Source: CAJBLF01 sp964430205 (GTDB taxonomy: Bacteria; Patescibacteriota; Gracilibacteria; Absconditabacterales; Absconditicoccaceae). From it: a DNA stretch of 10,079 nucleotides. The notes below the pieces were generated by a model. That model had not been told where the DNA came from. It did no database searches and worked only from the letters and a program-made list of their open reading frames with translations. Position numbers and translations under genes: made by a program. Shown here one piece after another: positions 1 to 7,265 of this stretch (position 1 is its first letter; the number at the start of each line of letters is the position of its first letter). The DNA lies in assembly GCA_964430205.1 (NCBI GenBank), contig CAYSER010000031.1, positions 1 through 10,079 of the forward strand, in the 5' to 3' direction.

Positions 1-1476
1 CCAGAGCTTAAACAGGAGTTAATAATATATAGGAAAATGCAGAAAGACCCATTTCTGTTTATCAAACTTATGCGGAATCTTGTTCCACAGCCACTGAAAG
101 AGAACCTAAATAATGAAGAAAACTGGTGAGATAAAAAGGAACATTATGAGCATTATGTGCGTTGAAAGCATATCTCTTGGCAGCAGACAAAGATGATACA
201 GGCTTTGAAGGATGCAATTAATGGAATTAAAAGCAGGAAGATAAGCATTAGGAGTTGAAGATGAGTTGGAAAGACCGCATACCTAAGCTGGACAACACTA
301 TGGTTTCTTTACTGTTATGAGGAATCTATCGTAACGTGCACATGACCATCATCAAAACAGTTACAAGACTGAGTACGAAAGGAAATATCAGTATGGTTGG
401 ATAAGATGCCACCATCAATAGCATCTAGATTTGAGAAAACATCAGAATACCTAAGAGTAATAGATTGTAGGGATAAGTGGTATGCTAGGGTAGTAACAGG
501 AACTAAAGAGAATCCTGCTAATGTATCAGGAGTCCACGCTAAGAATGTTCTGGCTTTGGTAGATGAAGCACCATGAGTAGAGGATATAGTTATGGATGCC
601 GTAAAGGGTATGATGACATCAGAGAACGCTATACTTATTATGATAGGAAACCCTATTAGATTAAGTTGATATTTCTATGATTCACACAATAAACTAGCAG
701 ATAACTTCCAACTTATGGCGTTCTCTGGATTAGATTCACCTAATGTTGATAAGAAGTACGTAGAGGAGCAAGCACAGGAATTTGGTATAGACTCAGATGA
801 ATATAGGTTTAATGTCCTAGGGGAGTTCCCTAGAGAAGAATGAACTGATGACTGAGGTTGGATACCACTACTACAACCGCAAGACCTTCATTTAACTTCT
901 GATGCAGAACTAAAGCCATTTAGAATGGGTATAGATCCTGCCTGACAAGGTAGAGATGAATCAAAGTTCGTTGCAAGGGATAACTTTAAGGCAAGGGTAA
1001 TAGGTTCAGAGAAAACATCTGATGCTAAATCAGTCGCAGGTATAGCAATGACACTAGGTACACAGTATGAAATAAATGGAGAACAGTTCTATATAGATAA
1101 CTTTGGTGTTGGTGCTAACGTGGCACAGGAACTTGCACTATCTAGGATAAGAGCAAACGCATTGAATGTATGAAATCCCGCAAGAGAGAAGAAAAGATTT
1201 AAGAACATTAGAGCAGAAGCATATTGGAATCTAAGAGAATGGATTAAGAGATGATGAGAGCTTGTAAATAACAAAGCACGGGAAGATGAATTATTAAAGA
1301 TTAAGTATCGTAGGGACTTGGACGGTAGAATACAGATTATGCCTAAGGCGGAGATGAAAAAAAAGATGGGTAAATCACCAGATTCTGCGGATGCACTGAT
1401 GCTTACGTTTGTTGATCCAGATGATATACGAGAAGAGGATGATGTTATCGAGGTAAGTTATTCTGATATGCTTTAA
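1..1476 (+). CDS. terL: Terminase large subunit (5' end outside window)
   Basis: ATP-driven DNA packaging motor and headful nuclease that docks on the portal. Read with TGA=Gly, frame 1 is open from the left edge to TAA at 1474, giving 491 residues. The Walker A loop lies at 253-276 (SGRGVGKT; both G after S and after R are TGA). Walker B lies at 547-570 (VLALVDEA, Asp codon 188, Glu 189), followed by an ATPase motif MIGNP. The RNase H-like nuclease shows GIDPAGQGRDES (first Asp at 934), YIDNFGVG (Asp at 1096) and SPDSADAL (Asp at 1381 and 1390), the usual acidic set. Family proteins are roughly 450-550 aa, so little is missing; a start at ATG 37 is possible but the frame stays open upstream. 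By my count 14 of 34 Gly codons are TGA. CGA at 376 falls where terminases tend to have Trp (V-W-K-E-I). Confidence 0.96.
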
Positions 1477-1484
1477 TTATTAAT
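1472..1484 (+). promoter_or_regulatory. TTTAATTATTAAT leader element before the 50-aa gene
   Basis: This AT-rich 13-mer starts 21 nt before the ATG at 1493 and overlaps the terminase stop codon. It is identical to 4884-4896 and resembles elements at 5054, 5650 and 9997, each 20-22 nt before an ATG. No Shine-Dalgarno site is present. A role in translation initiation is inferred from the fixed spacing only. Confidence 0.45.
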
Positions 1485-1492
1485 TTATTATT

Positions 1493-1645
1493 ATGAACAC
1501 AGAATCGTTTAGGGGTTTATACATTACCAAGGAAATGTTAAAAAGAAAACTTAATAGTAACAAGAAAAAAACACCGTGAAGATTAAGAACAATAAAAAAA
1601 TTAAGAAAAGAAGTGGAAAGAATTAGTGTTGCATTAAAATCATAA
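1493..1645 (+). CDS. Small basic hypothetical protein (50 aa)
   Basis: I do not recognise this protein. It is 50 residues, very rich in Lys and Arg, with a run NKKKTPGRLR in the middle (the G is TGA at about 1577) and a likely helical, amphipathic C-terminal half (IKKLRKEVERI). No membrane segment or cysteine is present. It begins 16 nt after the terminase stop, is preceded by the TTTAATTATTAAT leader element, and ends immediately before a strong terminator, so it is probably the last gene of the terminase transcript. Its charge would suit nucleic-acid binding, but that is a guess. An in-frame TGA-Gly and the leader shared with other genes argue that it is real. Confidence 0.65.
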
Positions 1646-1646
1646 C

Positions 1647-1680
1647 AAAAAAGACTCTACCTTTATGGGTAGGGTCTTTT
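1647..1680. terminator. Bidirectional intrinsic terminator
   Basis: The arms at 1652-1661 (AGACTCTACC) and 1668-1677 (GGTAGGGTCT) form a 10-bp stem with one T-G wobble and a 6-nt loop. A-run 1647-1652 gives a U-tract for the minus strand, and 1677-1680 gives a short one for the plus strand. It lies exactly between two convergent genes, so it probably stops both transcripts. Confidence 0.85.
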
Positions 1681-1682
1681 AA

Positions 1683-1874
1683 TTAATCTGTATATCAAAC
1701 AGATGTTTCTTTAATTTCTCGTTTATGTTTCTGTTGTCTTAACCTTTTAATCCACAATTTGTGTTGTGTGTCTTTATAAGTATTGGTTCATCTTGTAAAC
1801 CACCTCTTAGTTCTGTGATTATAATAAGAGTGACGACACTGATGACAACTACACCACCTTTTCTTTATAAGCAT
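1683..1874 (-). CDS. Small Cys/His-rich hypothetical protein (63 aa)
   Basis: This is the only minus-strand gene I can support. It is 63 residues from ATG at 1874-1872 to TAA at 1685-1683. The N-terminal third carries a compact cluster WCSCHQCRHSYYNH (Cys 8, 10, 13; His 11, 15, 20), which looks like a small zinc-binding knuckle; the remainder is strongly basic. Both glycines are TGA, and one CGA codon (1721-1719) would be Trp in the Absconditabacterales code. It ends 2 nt beyond the bidirectional terminator, which fits a convergent gene. An upstream minus-strand TATAAT (1887-1882) lacks a clear -35. Opposite orientation to the structural genes suggests separate, perhaps regulatory, expression. 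No family recognised; a DNA-binding or HNH-like fragment is possible but unproven. Confidence 0.6.
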
Positions 1875-1980
1875 ATAATCTATTATAGAATAAATTACAT
1901 CTTAAGTTGGTTATTATATAAAGCTATAGTTAGTAATTAATATCCTAGAGATAGATTTCTAACGCAACTTCCTCTCAAAA

Positions 1981-2004
1981 CCTCTACAATAGAAGGATTT
2001 TTTT
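1981..2004 (+). terminator. Possible weak intrinsic terminator
   Basis: CCTCT (1981-1985) pairs with AG-A-AGG (1991-1996) around a 5-nt loop with one bulged A, followed by ATTTTTTT (1997-2004). A second CCTCT at 1971-1975 could pair instead. No plus-strand gene lies just upstream, so if functional it would end a short RNA or block read-through. Confidence 0.35.
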
Positions 2005-2039
2005 AATACAAATCTTTAATAACGAAGAAAAGTATTAAA

Positions 2040-2405
2040 CTCATAATCAAGAGTCCTGCCTACTGTAGGGTTTTGAGAAGAAGCAGATATAATGATCGTA
2101 TACAACCAATTATACTTGTCATGTTACTAACCGAGGGGAAGAATAATTTAAATAATTAAACTATTTTTCCCGTCGATGAGTTTCTGAACGCCCACTCCTT
2201 ATAGGTAAGACCTCTAAACTTACCTATTCAAAAGATATTGCTATCTAATGCTCACAGGAAAGTATAATGAAATGGAATGCAAAGTCAAGCAAATTCATCA
2301 ATTTAGTGATAACCATTGGTTATCAAGATAGGTACTAAGCACATCTCAAGAGGCAAAATTTGACAAAAAATCTTTTTGTGATATTCACTATAATAGTGAA
2401 TTTTT
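2040..2405 (+). ncRNA. Candidate structured RNA (unknown class)
   Basis: Several strong stems are packed in non-coding sequence. 2132-2145 pairs with 2162-2175 (13 pairs, one G-G mismatch, one G-T wobble). ATAGGTAAG 2201-2209 pairs perfectly with 2219-2227. AGATA 2232-2236 pairs with TATCT 2241-2245. TGATAACC 2307-2314 pairs with GGTTATCA 2318-2325. A terminator-like hairpin closes the segment at 2384-2405. The wobble in the first stem is tolerated only in plus-strand RNA, which favours that orientation. I found no convincing promoter; TATAAT at 2088-2093 lacks a -35. It does not match RNase P, tmRNA or group I intron signatures that I could check by eye. It may equally be a control region. 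Confidence 0.3.
2384..2405 (+). terminator. Palindrome with T-tract: terminator or operator
   Basis: TTCACTA (2384-2390) and TAGTGAA (2394-2400) are perfect arms around TAA, followed by TTTTT. The palindrome has TATAAT (2389-2394) at its centre, and TTGACA lies at 2360-2365, but the 23-bp gap is too long for a normal promoter. Overlapping GTGA/TCAC half-sites at 2378, 2385 and 2396 would also suit a repressor operator. Confidence 0.4.
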
Positions 2406-2530
2406 AATAAAATGTCATATGAAAAGCACAATATTGTCACTTTCTAACTACATATTTTATAAATTTATTCTAATGATTTATCTAAAAAAACCATAAAACC
2501 TGTCTTTTTTAAGAAAAAATAGCCTAAAAT

Positions 2531-2558
2531 TTGACAACTGGCTATAAATGACTATAAT
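2531..2558 (+). promoter_or_regulatory. Consensus sigma70-type promoter for the portal operon
   Basis: TTGACA (2531-2536) and TATAAT (2553-2558) are separated by 16 bp, and AAAATTT immediately precedes the -35. Transcription would begin near 2565, about 30 nt before the portal ATG. The 12-mer AAAATTTGACAA covering the -35 recurs at 2355-2366. Confidence 0.8.
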
Positions 2559-2595
2559 TTAGCTATAAAATCTAGTTTATACTTATGTCAAACAT

Positions 2596-4554
2596 ATGAG
2601 TACAGTAAAGTTACCAGAAGGATTTACGTTAGAACGCATAAAGTCACAGGTAGATAGTGAATATAATGCTTCTATAGATTTTGTGAATGACAAAAGGGAC
2701 TTATTTCGTAAGAGAGAATCTCTTTATATGGATAATACCAATCAAGAAAACAAGGTTTACGTAAGATTAGTATTTTCAACAGAGCAAACACTGAAGGCAC
2801 TGTTCTCACAGAATGAAATTTGAGTAGAATTTCAATGAAGAAGGGTATGAGCAGAACAGGCAGCACAAAATAGACAGAATCTGGCTAAGTTTGATTATGA
2901 AGAAATGGATTTATGAGCCAAGAAAGACCAAGTACAAGACGATAAATTACATTATGGAGTTTGAATAGAGGTTACGGATTGACGAGATTCTGTGAGAAAG
3001 TGTCCTAAGGTGTTAGTAGTAGACCCTAGATGTTGGATTCCTGATATATATGCCGATGTAAACAGGTGATTCACATATCATGGATTTGAACTATCTATGA
3101 CAAAGTATGATTTCAAAAAGGAAGCGTGATACTTCAATACAGATGCAATTATGACAGATGAAGAATTGCAGAAAGAGATTGAGGAATACATACAAGCAGG
3201 AAAATCTGTAGAGGAAGCAAGAAACCTACAGGCACAGAACGCATCAAGAAGTCTTTGATATTCAAACGATATTAATTGAGACAATGCACTATATTCCATT
3301 TATCGTCATATGACTATATTTGGAAATAGGAAATATATCACGGAACGGGCAAACAATAGGTCATTATTGATTAGATTCCAAGAAATTAAACCAGTTAGGG
3401 AAGAAGAAAAACTAGATCCATCTTTGGTTCAGTTTCCTGTAGTTACTAGAAATCGGATTGAAAAGAGATGAGATCCTTATGGTGTTTGTGTTCCAGACAT
3501 ATTGGAAGATAAACAAAAGATGATGCAGTTATTCTTGAATCTTAACAAGATTAAGGCAGAGAATGAAGCACGGTGAGACATATTCTTTTATGACCCAAAT
3601 GTTGTTAAGAACATTGAATCATTGAAGATTCCTGCTACAGATTGACCTAGATATGTTAAAGCAGACCTATCAAGAGGTACTGCTATGATAGAAGCTCCTA
3701 GAAGTTCAGTTAAACAAGACGCATACAATATGCCAAATATATTATCAAGTCAAGGAATGACTGATATATGATTGGATGCTAGGACTATGGGTAGTTCAGA
3801 ATGAGCACAAATATCTGCTACAGAGAATCAAAGAGTGCAGAAGAATGCAAATCTTAGACTTATGTTGGGTATAAGGGTTAATAATAGAGCAGAAAAGAAA
3901 TTCTGGGACATTCTTCGGTTAAGGGTATATCAACAGTTCTTCAAATGGAATGATAAGAAGAACATATATATAAATTCAGGTGTATGAATGACACCTAGTA
4001 TTATACAACAAGCGGACTTCAGCACATCTAATGATATAGATATTAAGATAGTATCTCAGATGGATGTCGAGGAAGAAAAATCTGCAAAACTAACAAGGGT
4101 ATTGCCATTGATAAACTTTGCATTAACTAGACCATGAAGTAAATACTCTAAGGATAAATTGCTTAGGGATGTATATCGGTGGGCTTGATTAAGTAGAGAG
4201 GATGCTAATGTATATGTTGACCTAAGTCCAGAAGAAATACAAGCTAGAGAGGACTTGGAGCTTATAAATAGGAATGAAATGCCTAAGAAGTGTGAAAATC
4301 CACAAGAGGATCATCGGACTTATGTGGTTATATATCAATCCGCTATCAATACTGATGCTAAATGGAAGGCTATTGAACAGAGAATGCAACTATATATGTT
4401 ATCGGGACAAGCAGAGAAGGCTACGCAATCTATGAATCAGCTATGAGCTAACGACAATCTAAGCAATACACAAGCACAAGTTACATCTAACGCAATGAAT
4501 CAGAAAGGTTCTGCAGCAACATGAGCCGCATCTTTACAATCTTTAACGGTATAA
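2596..4554 (+). CDS. Portal protein
   Basis: Forms the dodecameric ring at one capsid vertex through which DNA enters and leaves, and on which terminase and then the adaptor dock. It is 652 residues, ending at TAA 4552. Recognition rests on portal-like stretches: CPKVLVVDPRCWIPD (about residues 135-149), ANNRSLLIRFQEIKP (about 252-266), a GDPYGVCVPDILEDKQ segment (about 291-306), GSSEGAQISATENQRVQKNA (about 399-418) and an EDH-TYVVIYQSAINT segment near residues 571-586. The length suits the larger portals of short-tailed phages. By my count 20 of 33 glycines are TGA. Seven CGA/CGG codons occur, several at likely Trp sites (2983, 3454, 3916, 4315). ATG 2596 is chosen because it follows the promoter closely; no Shine-Dalgarno is visible. 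It opens the structural operon. Confidence 0.88.
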
Positions 4555-4555
4555 T

Positions 4556-4888
4556 ATGGTAACATCCAAGATAGAACCATTTAAGAAACCAATAGAGCAA
4601 GTTAAGAGAACGCCAGAGGAAATACTTAGACTAGAATCGTTGTTATTGGATAACTGACGAAAGATGGTAGTAGAACGCATAAAATCAACCATAGAATCAT
4701 CAAAAAAAACAGTATTAAGTCCTAGACCTATGTGATTGACAAGAGAAGAAATAGAATCTTGGAACAATGATATGGAAAACATAAAGATAAAAATATCAGC
4801 TTACGAGGAACTATTGCAATTACCAGAATCTATGATGTCAGAATATTCAAATGCAGACTTTAAGGTTAATTATACAAAAAATATTTAA
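4556..4888 (+). CDS. Hypothetical charged protein between portal and scaffold (110 aa)
   Basis: Begins one nucleotide after the portal stop, so it is almost certainly co-transcribed and perhaps translationally coupled. It has 110 residues, ending at TAA 4886. Both glycines are TGA (near 4652 and 4733) and one CGA follows the first TGA. The sequence is rich in Glu, Lys and Ile with a long stretch EEIESWNNDMENIKIKISAY that should form a coiled coil. No membrane segment or cysteine is visible. No family recognised. Position suggests a small virion or assembly protein, for example a portal cofactor, but nothing in the sequence proves it. Confidence 0.8.
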
Positions 4889-4896
4889 TTATTAAT
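4884..4896 (+). promoter_or_regulatory. TTTAATTATTAAT leader element before the 21-aa ORF
   Basis: Identical 13-mer to 1472-1484, starting 22 nt before ATG 4906 and again containing the preceding gene's TAA. The repeat in the same position relative to a start codon supports a functional leader. Confidence 0.45.
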
Positions 4897-4905
4897 ATTA
4901 TCATA

Positions 4906-4971
4906 ATGGTATGTAAAGGAAATGGAAAAGGAAAAGGAAAGAAAAAGGGATGTAAAGGTGGAAAGTGTTAG
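4906..4971 (+). CDS. Possible 21-aa Cys/Lys/Gly micropeptide
   Basis: A 21-residue reading frame, made almost entirely of Lys and Gly with cysteines at positions 3, 16 and 21 and one Asn; it ends KGCKGGKC. It is preceded by the same leader element as the 50-aa gene and ends in TAG, the only TAG stop I assign here. All seven glycines are GGN, unlike most neighbours, because the DNA is purine-rich and nearly repetitive. It could bind nucleic acid or metal if made, but it could also be a purine tract that happens to stay open. Confidence 0.42.
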   Translation: MVCKGNGKGKGKKKGCKGGKC

Positions 4972-4984
4972 AGTTATTATACTA

Positions 4985-5052
4985 GAGGGGTATAAAATTA
5001 TGCCCTTCCCAATAATAGCCCTGCAAAGCTATTTCTGCGTATGAGTAAACGC
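4985..5052 (+). promoter_or_regulatory. Cluster of three hairpins before the scaffold gene
   Basis: Hairpin 1 pairs 4985-4994 with 4999-5008 (10 bp, two G-T wobbles, 4-nt loop). Hairpin 2 pairs AATAGC 5014-5019 with GCTATT 5028-5033. Hairpin 3 pairs GCGT 5037-5040 with ACGC 5049-5052. No long T-tract follows, so RNA processing, mRNA stability or translational control is more likely than termination. The wobbles favour plus-strand RNA. Confidence 0.4.
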
Positions 5053-5053
5053 C

Positions 5054-5065
5054 TTTAATTACTTA
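5054..5065 (+). promoter_or_regulatory. TTTAATTACTTA leader element before the scaffold gene
   Basis: Starts 22 nt before ATG 5076, matching the first eight bases of the elements at 1472 and 4884. No Shine-Dalgarno site lies in the leader. Confidence 0.4.
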
Positions 5066-5075
5066 CAAAAAATAG

Positions 5076-5645
5076 ATGACTGATGAAGCCATTATCGCTG
5101 ACGAGCTAGACGTACAAGAATCTACAGACTCTGATGTAGAGGATTGAGAAAACGACACAGAGAAGGAGCTTTTAAGGGCTGAACTCGAAAGAGAGCGTGC
5201 TGAGAAAGCTAAATGGGAATCTAGGTATAAGAGTAACATGAAAAAACAAGCTACTCAAGTAAAAGAACCCAAAGAAACAAAACCAGAAAAAGAAAAAGAA
5301 CCAGAAGTTGACTTAGATTCGCTTGTTGAGAAGAAGCTATATGCTATCGAAGAACAAAGAGAATTTATTAAACAGTATGGTGAAGATGTCTTTAATGAAA
5401 TTAAAAAGATTAAGGACAAACATCCAACACTTAGTTTGCGAGACGCATACAAGATTAGTCCTGTTGCGAATGACCAAGCTAGTAAGGAAGAACCCTCAAC
5501 AATGTCAATGTGAGGTAGACCAAACGCTAAAACATTTAGCGATAGTAAATCTATATCAATGTCAGAACTTGTTAAGCTAGACAAAACAGCTTACAGGATT
5601 ATGAGGGATAGGATTTCCAAATGAGAGATTGCTCTCAAATCATAA
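5076..5645 (+). CDS. Scaffold-like capsid assembly protein
   Basis: Probably the internal scaffold that guides capsid assembly and is later removed. It has 189 residues, stopping at TAA 5643. The first third is acidic (DELDVQESTDSDVEDGENDT), followed by a long charged coiled-coil-like stretch rich in Glu, Lys and Arg, a Lys/Pro/Glu linker (about residues 63-75), an amphipathic segment near EEQREFIKQYGEDVFNEIKK, and a basic C-terminus (LVKLDKTAYRIMRDRISKGE). The basic helical tail is typical of scaffolds that bind coat protein. The gene lies immediately upstream of the capsid gene, the usual scaffold position. Three of five glycines are TGA. The start at 5076 follows a leader element. The identification depends on context and composition rather than a recognised motif. 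Confidence 0.72.
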
Positions 5646-5649
5646 ACAT

Positions 5650-5662
5650 TTTAAATTTTAAT
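5650..5662 (+). promoter_or_regulatory. TTTAAATTTTAAT leader element before the capsid gene
   Basis: Begins 20 nt before ATG 5670 in a leader made only of A and T after 5649. It is a looser match to the TTTAATTATTAAT element and lacks any purine-rich ribosome binding site, although the gene must be highly expressed. Confidence 0.4.
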
Positions 5663-5669
5663 TTTAATT

Positions 5670-6491
5670 ATGGCAGAAAACACAATTATCGTCAAGGATT
5701 TTCTTATGAAAGAAACCATTGACCTTTTAGACAGGAAAGTAGTTGTTGCACCACGGGCTAACAGAGCTTTTGAAGGACAACTTAAAATGCAAGGAGATAC
5801 TGTAACAGTACAGACCTTCCCAAGAATCGCTCTCGTAACAGGAGGTACTGCAGGAGATGACATCAATGCAACCAACTTCGCTATTACATCTGAGAACTTC
5901 AAGGTAGAGCAGGTTGCTCAAATCCGTGTTCCAGTTAAGGATCGGGAAGAAGTTAGGTCTAACCTAAATCTTCAATCTGAAGTAGCTAAGCAATTCGCTT
6001 ACTCTTTGGCGCAAGAATATGATGAGCACGTTACTACTGTTGCTCTTGCTGGCGCAGGAAATTCAGTATCAACTGCTGCTATCACAAAATCAAACATCTA
6101 TGCTGAAATCTCTAAAATGAGAGTTCTTCTTTCTAAAGATGACGCTATGGGAGATGCCGCATTGTTCGTTAATCCTGATGTTACATCACTTATCAGACAA
6201 GCTCCTGAATTTGATGGTTACAGAGAAGGTCTTTCCGTTAGGGAACAGCCATCTTATGTTGGAAGATTAGCAGGATTCTCAGTTTACGAAACTAATGTTT
6301 CTACATTGGGTTCTTACATGTTAGCTTTTGACAGAAACTCTGTACATTTTGCTGAACAAATGATGAAGCTCGATGTTAGAAAAGAGGCTAAAGGATTTAG
6401 GACAAACGTATTGTTGGAAGCACTTTACCAAGCTAAGGTATTCCCAGTAAACGCTAACAAGATCTGCAAGCACGTATATACACTTGGATAA
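5670..6491 (+). CDS. Major capsid protein (HK97-fold type)
   Basis: Forms the icosahedral shell. It has 273 residues. Recognisable coat features are the N-terminal block ending ANRAFEGQLKMQGDTVTVQT (about residues 29-48, likely the E-loop region), a VPVKD-EEVRSNLNL segment (about 87-101), a helix AKQFAYSLAQEYDEHV (about 105-120), the segment LFVNPDVTSLIRQ in the P-domain region, and GRLAGFSVYETN near the C-terminal third. No in-frame TGA occurs: all 15 glycines are GGN. Codons also lean to GCT, CTT and TTC more than in neighbours, as expected for the most highly expressed gene. Two CGG codons (near 5755 and 5943) would be the only tryptophans under the Absconditabacterales code. It sits just after the scaffold gene and before a strong hairpin. 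Confidence 0.9.
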   Translation: MAENTIIVKDFLMKETIDLLDRKVVVAPRANRAFEGQLKMQGDTVTVQTFPRIALVTGGTAGDDINATNFAITSENFKVEQVAQIRVPVKDREEVRSNLNLQSEVAKQFAYSLAQEYDEHVTTVALAGAGNSVSTAAITKSNIYAEISKMRVLLSKDDAMGDAALFVNPDVTSLIRQAPEFDGYREGLSVREQPSYVGRLAGFSVYETNVSTLGSYMLAFDRNSVHFAEQMMKLDVRKEAKGFRTNVLLEALYQAKVFPVNANKICKHVYTLG

Positions 6492-6499
6492 TCCAATGT

Positions 6500-6546
6500 A
6501 ATCATACCAGACAGGGGGATATAACCCCTTGTCTTAATGATTTTAT
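6500..6546 (+). terminator. Strong double-stem hairpin after the capsid gene
   Basis: The inner stem pairs 6509-6518 (AGACAGGGGG) with 6525-6534 (CCCCTTGTCT), 10 bp with one wobble around a 6-nt loop. An outer stem pairs AATCAT 6500-6505 with ATGATT 6537-6542. The T-run is only TTTT (6541-6544), so it may be a partial terminator or a 3' stabiliser that raises capsid mRNA over the tail genes. Confidence 0.6.
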
Positions 6547-6563
6547 TGCTAACGGAATAGCTA

Positions 6564-7265
6564 ATGATAATGGAGGACATATTTGAGATGGCAAGGGAAC
6601 AGGCGGGTTGAGTAACTTCCGCACAATTTCCTAGTGCATCACTTTTGAAATATGCTAATATTGTTTATAAAGAAATGCAGAATGCATTAATTAGAAAAGT
6701 AAATGAAAATTATTTCTATGAAATATTAAAGACAGATACGTTGTCGTGACAGAACGAATACACATTAAGAACTGCTGATAATAATGATATTTGAATGAAG
6801 AAGATAATATCTGCAAATATTAAATGGAAATCAACTGATACATACTATTCAAAGTTAAATCATTCGTCTACGGCACTTAGTACACAAGCTATTGATGAAC
6901 AAGCTGCTAATCCTGACCAAGCACCGTTTATTCAGATTAAAGATGGTTCTGTGTTTATATTTCCTGCTCCTACAGAGTCTGTAACCAATGGTTTAATGGT
7001 AGAATGAATAGTATCTCTTATTGATTTAGTGGTAGACTGAGCAGAGAATACCATATTCCCATATAATTCAGAACTAAGAGATTATCACAAGGTAATTGCT
7101 TATGGTATAGTCCCTTATATATATGGAAAATTAAAACAAACAGACCAAAAAATAAGTGCTAAGAACGAGTATCTAGCAGAACTAAATACTATGGTAGATG
7201 AGCTTAGCGATAGGTTCAATAACGATTTACAGTGAACTTTACCTAACTGAAATTTGTATAAATAA
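6564..7265 (+). CDS. Head-tail adaptor-like protein
   Basis: Likely the ring that binds under the portal and connects it to the tail. With the first ATG it has 233 residues. The N-terminus (EMAREQAGGVTSAQFPSASL) followed by a helical KYANIVYKEMQN and a VNENYFYE motif is typical of phage adaptor proteins. The middle contains FIQIKDGSVFIFPAPTES (about residues 128-145), a pattern common in this class, and the C-terminal half is helical with KNEYLAELNTMVDELSDRF. Seven of 12 glycines are TGA. Start choice is uncertain: ATG 6564 and 6570 follow an in-frame TAG at 6558, while ATG 6588 has GGAGG (6572-6576) 11 nt upstream, the only Shine-Dalgarno-like site here. Its TAA overlaps the next ATG (TAATG). 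Confidence 0.75.

Larger units (their letters stand above)
1875..2595. other. Long intergenic region without convincing genes
   Basis: All six frames are dense in TAA/TAG, and only peptides of about 10-23 codons fit. The region holds a terminator-like hairpin (1981-2004), several strong stems (2132-2325), a palindrome followed by T5 (2384-2405), a duplicated 12-mer containing TTGACA (2355 and 2526) and a consensus promoter (2531-2558). No tRNA is recognised. It separates the terminase block from the portal-to-tail operon. Confidence 0.75.

Noticed and set aside
2201..2325. Possible tRNA, RNase P RNA or group I intron
   Set aside because: No cloverleaf with a TTC-loop consensus, no RNase P conserved blocks beyond a short AGGAAAGT match, and no group I P7 signature were found by eye.
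2268..2339. Frames of about 19-23 codons in the intergenic region
   Set aside because: They overlap strong stems, have no leader element, and show ordinary random composition.
5000..5220. Plus-strand frame from ATG 5000, open through TGA=Gly
   Set aside because: It overlaps the scaffold gene in another frame, is Arg-rich in an unnatural way, and covers the hairpin cluster instead of having a leader.
5255..5584. A 109-codon minus-strand frame opposite the scaffold gene
   Set aside because: Shadow of the charged scaffold sequence; Ser/Leu-rich with no leader element and no plausible gene context.
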